DNA of 27,908 bases, taken from an uncultured Eubacteriales bacterium. Lineage in GTDB: Bacteria; Bacillota; Clostridia; Oscillospirales; Acutalibacteraceae. The notes under the pieces are model-generated. The model had not been told where the DNA came from. It ran no database searches and saw nothing but the letters and a program-made list of their open reading frames with translations. Numbering within the stretch: position 1 is the stretch's first letter; every line of letters starts with the position of its first letter. Below, piece by piece: positions 21,926 through 27,908 of this stretch. The translations under genes and the position numbers were made by a program. Where the stretch lies: contig ONIF01000002.1 of assembly GCA_900317795.1 (NCBI GenBank), forward strand, positions 1 through 27,908, given 5' to 3'.

Positions 21926-23581
21926 ATGGCTCTTACCGAAATTATCGTGAAATACAACGGTGATATTTTTTCTGTTGCCAATGCTTTCAACTCATTTGCC
22001 GAAATCCTTTCCCCCAATTACGCTATACTTTTTATAGACAGCAGTCAAATCAATCAGCTCTACTCTTTCCCCGAAATAGAGGATATTGAACTTCCCAAAA
22101 AACTCTATCTCGGTACAAGCTTCAATTTAACATCTTCATGTATCAGGACTGTTCAAAATTCTTACAGCTACGACCTTAACGGAAACGGTACAATTATCGG
22201 AATAGTCGATTCGGGCATTGATTACACTCACATGGATTTCAGAAATGCAGACGGCTCTACACGTATTCTTTATTTGTGGGACCAGACGGTTGACGGCTCT
22301 CCGCCTGCCGATTTCAACGAGGGTACGGAATACACGCAGTTTCAAATCAACTCCGCTTTACAATCCGAAAATCCGTTTTCAATCATTCCCTCCAACGACT
22401 TTAACGGTCACGGTACAGCCGTTGCAGGCATTGCCGCAGGAAACGGAAATTCCTCTGACGGTGAAAATATCGGTGTTGCATTTCAAGCGGATTTGATAAT
22501 TGTAAAAGTCGGGCAGAAAGGCAATGACTTTTTTGCACAAACTACCGAAATCATGCGTGCCGTAAAATACATTGTTTCAAAGTCAAGAGAACTGCAAAAG
22601 CCTGTTGCCATTAACATGAGTTTCGGCATGAACAACGGCTCTCACAAAGGCACAAGCCTTTTTGAAGAATATCTTTCCGACATCTCTGCCGAATGGAAAA
22701 ATGTACTTGTCGTGCCTACGGGAAACGAGGGCGGTGCAGGTCATCACTTTAACGGCTCTTTGAAATCCAATCAGACAAAGGAAATTGAATTTTTCACTGC
22801 TTCGGGCATTACAAATTTTTATTTATCCCTTTGGAAAAACTTTGCAGACAGTTTTGCAGTTGAACTCATTTTTCCCAACGGTATCAGTTCGGGCATTATC
22901 AATCTTGAAAACCGTTTGAAAACTGTCCGTGTCGATAACATGACGCTTACTGTCATTTACGGTCAGCCTACACGATATTCTGCCGAACAGGAAATTTATT
23001 TCAACATCTCCGCCAATGAAAATTATATCCGCTCGGGTTTGTGGAAACTACGAATTATTCCCTCGACAATCGTTGACGGTGAAATCAATATATGGCTGCC
23101 GACCGTGGAAGAAGTGACTGCAAAAACTTATTTTTCCAATCCGTCTGTTTACAATACCATGACCTTGCCGTCAACCGCCAATAAAGTAATACGTGTATCG
23201 GGCTATAACGACAGAATTGGAAATATTGCGGAATTTTCGGGAAACGGCATTCCCGATACTTCTCTTATTCCCGACATTGCCGCCCCTGCCGTCAATATTG
23301 TTTCCGCACGTTCGGGGGGTGGTTATGATTACTTTACGGGCACGAGTTTTGCCGCACCTTTTGTAACAGGCTCTGCCGCTTTAATGATGCAGTGGGGCAT
23401 TGTCAACGGCAATTCCCCCTTTCTCTACGGTGAACGCATTAAGGCGTTTTTGCGGCTTGGGGCAAGACGCTCCGACGGTGTTGTTTATCCCAATCAGACT
23501 TTCGGTTACGGCACTCTATGTTTAAGCAATTCCGTTTCCTATATGGAAAGGTATCAATGGGGAGGGTTTGAGTTTGTCTGA
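21926..23581 (+). CDS. Csp-type subtilisin-like germination protease, first copy
   Basis: An S8 serine protease like the Clostridial CspA/CspB/CspC proteins that cleave proSleC during spore germination. The 551-residue protein has a short N-terminal prodomain (about 1-75), then the catalytic Asp95 (GIVDSGIDYTH), His162 (NDFNGHGTAVAG) and Ser474 (FTGTSFAAP); the oxyanion Asn is in PTGNEGG. All are intact, so it should be an active protease. The long insert between His and Ser (about 270-400) fits the jelly-roll domain of CspB. There is no signal peptide. ATG 21926 follows GGGGTG by five bases; an in-frame TTG 18 bases earlier lacks this support. It overlaps the next csp gene by eight bases. 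I cannot say which of CspA, B or C it corresponds to. Confidence 0.9.
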   Translation: MALTEIIVKYNGDIFSVANAFNSFAEILSPNYAILFIDSSQINQLYSFPEIEDIELPKKLYLGTSFNLTSSCIRTVQNSYSYDLNGNGTIIGIVDSGIDYTHMDFRNADGSTRILYLWDQTVDGSPPADFNEGTEYTQFQINSALQSENPFSIIPSNDFNGHGTAVAGIAAGNGNSSDGENIGVAFQADLIIVKVGQKGNDFFAQTTEIMRAVKYIVSKSRELQKPVAINMSFGMNNGSHKGTSLFEEYLSDISAEWKNVLVVPTGNEGGAGHHFNGSLKSNQTKEIEFFTASGITNFYLSLWKNFADSFAVELIFPNGISSGIINLENRLKTVRVDNMTLTVIYGQPTRYSAEQEIYFNISANENYIRSGLWKLRIIPSTIVDGEINIWLPTVEEVTAKTYFSNPSVYNTMTLPSTANKVIRVSGYNDRIGNIAEFSGNGIPDTSLIPDIAAPAVNIVSARSGGGYDYFTGTSFAAPFVTGSAALMMQWGIVNGNSPFLYGERIKAFLRLGARRSDGVVYPNQTFGYGTLCLSNSVSYMERYQWGGFEFV

Positions 23582-25298
23582 AAATGATGATTTGCCTCTT
23601 GAAGAATTTGTAAAACTTCCCACTACCGTGGATTTTCAAGTCATCAATACAAGACGTTTCCGTGAATACATCAAAGACAAGCCATATATACGTCTTGGCA
23701 CTCAGCTCGAAAACAGTGCCGTTGTCGCTTACACCAATGAAAAATATATACAGCGGCTTCTCGTGGATTTGGGCAGTGACTTTTTTTCGTTCTATCCTAA
23801 AATCATGTCACCCCTTGACATTCAAAGCAACGAGATAAGCGGTATTACGCAAGTGCTTAACCAGCCCTTTCTCGACCTCTCGGGAAACGGTGTTATTATC
23901 GGCATAATCGACACGGGCATTGATTACACCAACAAAGTATTTCAATTCGAGGACGGCTCCTCTAAAATTCTGAGTATATGGGACCAGAGTATTGACGGTG
24001 AACGCTCTGATAATTTATACTTCGGCTCAACGTATTCCAATGAACAAATCAACTCCGCTTTACAATCCGATAATCCGTTTTTAATCGTGCCGTCAGCCGA
24101 CGAGGACGGACACGGTACATTTCTCGCCTCTGTCGCAGCAGGAAATTCAAACGGTGAATATATCGGTGCTGCCCCCAATGCAAATATTATTGCCGTCAAA
24201 CTCAAACGGGCAAGGGATTATTATATCAACCGATATTTGCTTTCCCCCGACAATCCCAATTTATATGAATCGTCCGATTACCTTTTAGGCATAAAATATA
24301 TTATTGACAAGGCGGTTGAATTTGCCATGCCTGCCGTCATTTGTATCGGAATGGGTTCGAATTCGAGTGCACATGACGGCAACACTCTCTTTGAAGATTA
24401 CATTTCATTCATATCCCAAAGGGCAGGTTATGCCTTTGTGACAGCCGCAGGAAATGAGGCTAATGCCAAGCACCATACACAAGGAAAAATCCAAAACGGC
24501 AAAGTGGAAAATATAAGCGTGCGTGTCGGTGAACAGGGGGCATCTTTTTCCGTTGTCATATTCGGTCCCGCATTCGATAAAGTATCTCTTGGGGTAGTAT
24601 CCCCCACAGGTGAAATTGTTCCCCGTATTCCTTTCAAATCGGGGTTGGAATATTCCGAAAAACTTGTTTTTGAAAGCACCACTGTTTATATCAAATACTT
24701 CAAAGATATAAACAATAATTTAATTGTCGGTTTCAGAAACGCCACAGGCGGTATATGGGATATAAAACTTTTCGGAGATAACATCATTGACGGTCAGTAT
24801 TGGGCATGGCTTCCCATTACGGGACAAGTTCCCGAAAGCGTGGAATTCCTTAAACCCATTCCCGAATACACGATTGTATATCCTGCAACGGCTGTCCGTT
24901 CGATAACGTGCGGTGCATACAATCCGAGCGATAAAAGCCTTTCGGTATCTTCCTCATGGGGACCGACAAGAGTTCCGCAAATTTCCCCCGACTTTACCTC
25001 GCCGGGGGTAAATATAAAAGGCGTTTTTCCGACAGGTTACGGCTCTATGACGGGTACGAGTGCCGCTGCTGCCGTAACAGCAGGTGCTGCCGCTTTGCTC
25101 ATGGAATGGGGCATTGTCAAAAACAATATGCCGACCATTAACGGCGACCTTATCAAAAGTCTTTTCATCAGCGGTTGTGTCAGAGATGAAAACATCACTT
25201 ACCCCAACAATCAATGGGGATACGGCAGAATGAATTTATACAATACATTTGCGTCCGTCCGTGAAACCGTCATCAACTACAACATCACAACACCTTAA
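23574..25298 (+). CDS. Csp-type subtilisin-like germination protease, second copy
   Basis: A second S8 protease of 574 residues, paralogous to the preceding gene. Triad: Asp113 (GIIDTGIDYTN), His180 (DEDGHGTFLAS), Ser496 (MTGTSAAAAVT), with the oxyanion Asn in AAGNEAN, all intact. It has a prodomain of about 95 residues that is longer than in the first copy. The start is a TTG at 23574, chosen because GGAGGG stands seven bases upstream; the TTG at 23568 touches the ribosome binding site. The start overlaps the end of the first csp gene, indicating translational coupling and likely stoichiometric expression. A 37-base stretch is nearly identical in the two genes. Confidence 0.9.
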   Translation: MSENDDLPLEEFVKLPTTVDFQVINTRRFREYIKDKPYIRLGTQLENSAVVAYTNEKYIQRLLVDLGSDFFSFYPKIMSPLDIQSNEISGITQVLNQPFLDLSGNGVIIGIIDTGIDYTNKVFQFEDGSSKILSIWDQSIDGERSDNLYFGSTYSNEQINSALQSDNPFLIVPSADEDGHGTFLASVAAGNSNGEYIGAAPNANIIAVKLKRARDYYINRYLLSPDNPNLYESSDYLLGIKYIIDKAVEFAMPAVICIGMGSNSSAHDGNTLFEDYISFISQRAGYAFVTAAGNEANAKHHTQGKIQNGKVENISVRVGEQGASFSVVIFGPAFDKVSLGVVSPTGEIVPRIPFKSGLEYSEKLVFESTTVYIKYFKDINNNLIVGFRNATGGIWDIKLFGDNIIDGQYWAWLPITGQVPESVEFLKPIPEYTIVYPATAVRSITCGAYNPSDKSLSVSSSWGPTRVPQISPDFTSPGVNIKGVFPTGYGSMTGTSAAAAVTAGAAALLMEWGIVKNNMPTINGDLIKSLFISGCVRDENITYPNNQWGYGRMNLYNTFASVRETVINYNITTP

Positions 25299-25332
25299 CA
25301 ATTCATAATTCATAATGCATAATGCATAATTA
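25299..25332 (+). repeat. Heptamer array between the second csp gene and sleC
   Basis: Directly after the TAA stop: ATTCATA, ATTCATA, ATGCATA, ATGCATA, ATTA. It is followed at once by the sleC ribosome binding site AAGGAGG. Same unit type as at the purM and sleC stops. Confidence 0.8.
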
Positions 25333-25348
25333 CAAGGAGGTTTTTCCC

Positions 25349-26569
25349 ATGCCCGAAGTGGAGAATATCAGCGGAGGTATCGGACTTTTAAAAACAAACG
25401 TCTTTTTAAATAACATCGGCAGACCTGCCGAAAATGCAAAAGTTGAAATCATCTCTCCCGAAACCGATACCGTTATACAGCAGTCTTTCACCGACATTCA
25501 AGGACAGCTTCAACCCGTAGTGCTTTCCGCACCGCCGATTGAAAATTCTCTTTCCCCTGACGAGCCAAGACCTTTCAATCAGTACAATATGCGTGTCACT
25601 CTTGACGGCTATCAAAGTGCATTTATACAAAATATTCAAATCTATCCCGATACCACTTCCATTCAGAATGTAGCTCTCGTGCAGAATTTTGAAAATATCA
25701 ATATTCCCTATCCGACATTGTGGGGAAATTTTCCCCCGAAAATTCCCGAAGCCGAAATAAAGCGTCTGCCCTTTGCAAGCAATCTTGTGGTACTTCCCGA
25801 AACGGTTGTTCCCGAATTCATAGTAGTTCATGCAGGCGTGCCGTCGGACAGCTCCGCACCCAATTATACATTGACTTTTAAAGACTATATCAAAAACGTT
25901 GCAAGCAGTGAAATTTATGCAAGCTGGCCCCGTGAAGCTCTTAAAGCAAATATCCTTGCCATACTTTCATTTACTTTGAGCCGTGTCTATACGGAATGGT
26001 ACAGAAGCAAGGGCTATGACTTTACCATAACAAGCTCGACTGCATACGACCAAGCCTTTTTCTACGGCAGAAATATTTTTCAAGAAATTTCGGATATTGT
26101 TGATGAAATTTTCACTCTTTATATATCCCGCCCCGACATCAATCAACCGCTTTTTACGCAATACAGTGACGGTGTAAGAGTTGTGCGTGAGGGCTGGCTC
26201 AGTCAATGGGGTTCAAAGTCCCTTGCCGAACAGGGATATTCTGCAATACAGATTTTGAAAAGATATTACGGCTATGACATTATTTTAAAAGAGGCTAAAA
26301 AAGTTTCGGGTATTCCGCTTTCATTTTCGGGCGTACTTCAAACAGGCTCTCGTGGAGAACCTGTCAGAACGATACAGCGTCAGTTGAACAGAATTTCAAA
26401 CAACTATCCGCTTATCGGCAAACTTGCCGTTGACGGCATATATGGCCCCAAAACCGCTCAGGCTGTAAGGACTTTTCAGGAAGTCTTTGACCTGCCTGTA
26501 ACGGGTGTCGTGAATTTTCCGACATGGTACAGAATTTCCGATATTTTCAATGCCGTAAACTCTTTGTAA
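25349..26569 (+). CDS. sleC: Spore cortex-lytic enzyme SleC (proenzyme)
   Basis: SleC degrades spore cortex peptidoglycan after a Csp protease removes its propeptide. The 406-residue protein has an N-terminal beta-rich propeptide-like region (about 1-140), then the SleC core with EFIVVHAGVPSDSSAPNY, DYIKNVASSEIYASWP, EALKANI, RVYTEWYRSKGYDFTIT and STAYDQAFFYGRNIF, and a C-terminal peptidoglycan-binding domain at about 328-406 (GEPVRTIQRQLN, DGIYGPKTAQAVRTFQ). The activation site is probably near the VVLPETVVPEF stretch by analogy; this is inference. ATG 25349 follows AAGGAGG by eight bases. The length is close to SleC of C. perfringens. Co-directional placement after two csp genes matches the csp-sleC arrangement there. 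Confidence 0.93.
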   Translation: MPEVENISGGIGLLKTNVFLNNIGRPAENAKVEIISPETDTVIQQSFTDIQGQLQPVVLSAPPIENSLSPDEPRPFNQYNMRVTLDGYQSAFIQNIQIYPDTTSIQNVALVQNFENINIPYPTLWGNFPPKIPEAEIKRLPFASNLVVLPETVVPEFIVVHAGVPSDSSAPNYTLTFKDYIKNVASSEIYASWPREALKANILAILSFTLSRVYTEWYRSKGYDFTITSSTAYDQAFFYGRNIFQEISDIVDEIFTLYISRPDINQPLFTQYSDGVRVVREGWLSQWGSKSLAEQGYSAIQILKRYYGYDIILKEAKKVSGIPLSFSGVLQTGSRGEPVRTIQRQLNRISNNYPLIGKLAVDGIYGPKTAQAVRTFQEVFDLPVTGVVNFPTWYRISDIFNAVNSL

Positions 26570-26602
26570 TTCATAATTCATAATGCATAATTCATAATTA
26601 AA
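26567..26602 (+). repeat. Heptamer array at the sleC stop codon
   Basis: Starts with the TAA stop: TAATTCA, TAATTCA, TAATGCA, TAATTCA, TAATTA. It leads straight into the hairpin at 26603-26647. Confidence 0.8.
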
Positions 26603-26647
26603 ATGCACAATGCATAATCTGAAATCAATCAGTTATGTATTGTGCAT
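26603..26647. terminator. 15-bp hairpin between convergent sleC and the DUF4340 gene
   Basis: ATGCACAATGCATAA (26603-26617) pairs with TTATGTATTGTGCAT (26633-26647) with one G-U position, and CTG/CAG extends the stem inward, leaving an 8-base loop. It is shared by two converging genes. There is no T-run on either side, so it may act as a 3' stabiliser or a bidirectional block more than as a classical terminator. The right arm is itself a heptamer array on the minus strand beginning at the DUF4340 gene's stop codon. Confidence 0.55.
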
Positions 26648-26653
26648 TCTGCA

Positions 26654-27908
26654 TTAAGTTTCAATTTCTATTGTTTCAACAGAGCCGTCGGGCAGAGAAA
26701 TTTTTTCGGTCTGCTCAATGATTTTCTGTACAAACTCCGTATCAACAACACATTCAATATTGCCGTCAACAACTGCAACGGTTTTATTTTCTTTATTTCT
26801 GTAAAGTTCAAGCATATAATCCGTTTCTCCAAACGTCAGCTTGATATAAAATATTTTTTCATATCCGTTAAGATTTTCGGGTATCTCTTCTGTACGTTCC
26901 GCATTTGACAGGCTTGATACAAATCTCAGCAGGTTTGTATAGTCAACAGCCGTTTCGTTATAATACATGTATGTTACTATATTTTCCTCGTACAAGTCAT
27001 TCAACTGATGCTCTCTCTTAATGGAATAATTATACACTTTATCTTCATAGAATATCTCTGCCAAATCTGCATTTGCAATATCGGGACTATATACCGAACT
27101 GCCCAAAAATCCCCTGTAAGTTTCATTGTAATATTTAAATTCATCTTCATCGGCTTTATATATAATATTGCCGTCTTTATTCATAATATAACAATTTCCC
27201 TCGCTGTCCTGCTCCGATACAAGTATATTGATATTATTTCCTTCGTCAGTCGAAATCTTTATATCCATATACGGCTCGGCAAGTCCGAATTTTTCAATAT
27301 CGTCTGCTTTCACCTCTGCCCCTGCCACGTTTGAAAGAGTGAAACTGTAAAATGTCGCTGCAAAATCAACGGTCTTTGATGAATCGCATTCTTCCATGAA
27401 CGGTGACGACATGGCATATACACTGTTAATAATGCCGTTCTTTTCTCTTGATATAATAATCGGTTTTTCATATCCCTTTCCCGATATTTCCACAAGCGTG
27501 ATATTTTCCGAGTCGGAAAGCTCTCCCGTCAAGGTTTTATCAAACAACTGCAGTTTGTCAATGAAAAACATATCCACTGACGCACTGTTGACAAGATATA
27601 CATTTTTGTTTCCGTCTATACGGCAATATATACCGCTTTTATCGGGGGCTTCGTTTCCGAAATACATATTCACTTTGGAATTATCACTGTATATCACCGT
27701 TACTTCAACCGACGGCTTGTCAAGTCCGTAATCGCTGTATTTCTTTCCCGAATTGTCTATCAATCTCGTAGCTGCAACTATCTGACATTCCTTTACAAGA
27801 TTATCCGTCATGTACTTTGACATGAGGGTGTTTTCATATCCCTGCATAGTATAAAACATGGATATTTCTTCATTTTCATCTGCCTTTGCTTCTTCGGAAT
27901 ATTTATAA
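26654..27908 (-). CDS. DUF4340 domain protein, 5' end beyond the window
   Basis: At least 417 residues of a gene that stays open to the window edge; the first internal Met is at 27859, but the frame continues upstream (KYSEEAKADENEE), so the true start and any N-terminal membrane helix are outside. The sequence has repeated beta-rich modules (such as YGLDKPSVEVTVIYSDNSK and FGLAEPYMDIKISTDEG), each with the L/F-x-x-P-x-x-x-V pattern typical of DUF4340, which in other bacteria often accompanies ABC transporters of the gliding-type GldG group. Function here is unknown. It is convergent with sleC. Confidence 0.8.
   Translation of the reverse strand, partial: YKYSEEAKADENEEISMFYTMQGYENTLMSKYMTDNLVKECQIVAATRLIDNSGKKYSDYGLDKPSVEVTVIYSDNSKVNMYFGNEAPDKSGIYCRIDGNKNVYLVNSASVDMFFIDKLQLFDKTLTGELSDSENITLVEISGKGYEKPIIISREKNGIINSVYAMSSPFMEECDSSKTVDFAATFYSFTLSNVAGAEVKADDIEKFGLAEPYMDIKISTDEGNNINILVSEQDSEGNCYIMNKDGNIIYKADEDEFKYYNETYRGFLGSSVYSPDIANADLAEIFYEDKVYNYSIKREHQLNDLYEENIVTYMYYNETAVDYTNLLRFVSSLSNAERTEEIPENLNGYEKIFYIKLTFGETDYMLELYRNKENKTVAVVDGNIECVVDTEFVQKIIEQTEKISLPDGSVETIEIET

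Overview
The window reads as a low-GC, spore-forming member of the Clostridia (an anaerobic Firmicute; the order is my inference, Oscillospirales-like is a guess). Reasons: a spoVAE gene, two Csp-type subtilisin proteases beside a SleC-type cortex-lytic enzyme, a transpeptidase with PASTA domains, a Bacillus-type PurF with iron-sulfur ligand cysteines, and strong GGAGG-type ribosome binding sites. No tRNA, rRNA, CRISPR array or transposase was seen.

Region 1 (99-7895, minus strand): a purine operon transcribed purE - rpn-like nuclease - purF - purM - purN - purO-type IMP cyclohydrolase - AICAR transformylase - purD, driven by a near-consensus vegetative promoter just before purE. The last two steps to IMP are made by two separate proteins instead of the usual bifunctional PurH. 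An Rpn/PD-(D/E)XK nuclease gene sits as a regular cistron inside the operon. Region 2 (7901-9342, minus): a 58-residue DUF4250 protein too short for most ORF callers, followed by a transglutaminase-like lipoprotein and a strong terminator. Region 3 (9515-10588, minus): pyrB, whose product carries a PyrI-like four-cysteine zinc ribbon at its C terminus but no PyrI allosteric domain.

Region 4 (10661-21061, minus): a division and cell-wall (dcw) cluster transcribed rsmH - ftsL - PASTA transpeptidase - mraY - ftsW - murG - ftsQ - ftsZ. mraZ and the Mur ligases are missing here. FtsQ has a long acidic tail of nine 9-residue repeats. Region 5 (21062-21410) is an AT-rich divergent promoter region. 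Region 6 (21411-26569, plus): a germination locus, spoVAE - csp - csp - sleC. By homology the Csp proteases activate proSleC, SleC digests the cortex, and SpoVA proteins move dipicolinic acid. Region 7 (26654-end, minus): the 3' part of a DUF4340 gene.

The pattern that cuts across everything is a family of heptamer-based repeats (7-base period, roughly AATKAGS, AATKCAT or AGTGGAG) that start at or within a few bases of the stop codons of purD, purM, pyrB, ftsW, murG, spoVAE, the second csp, sleC and the DUF4340 gene. Some are simple arrays. Two are 154-bp elements with inverted heptamer arrays at each end around a shared core. A perfect 36-base copy is shared by the 3' ends of purD and spoVAE, about 21.7 kb apart. 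I consider this repeat system the most interesting unexplained structure in the window.
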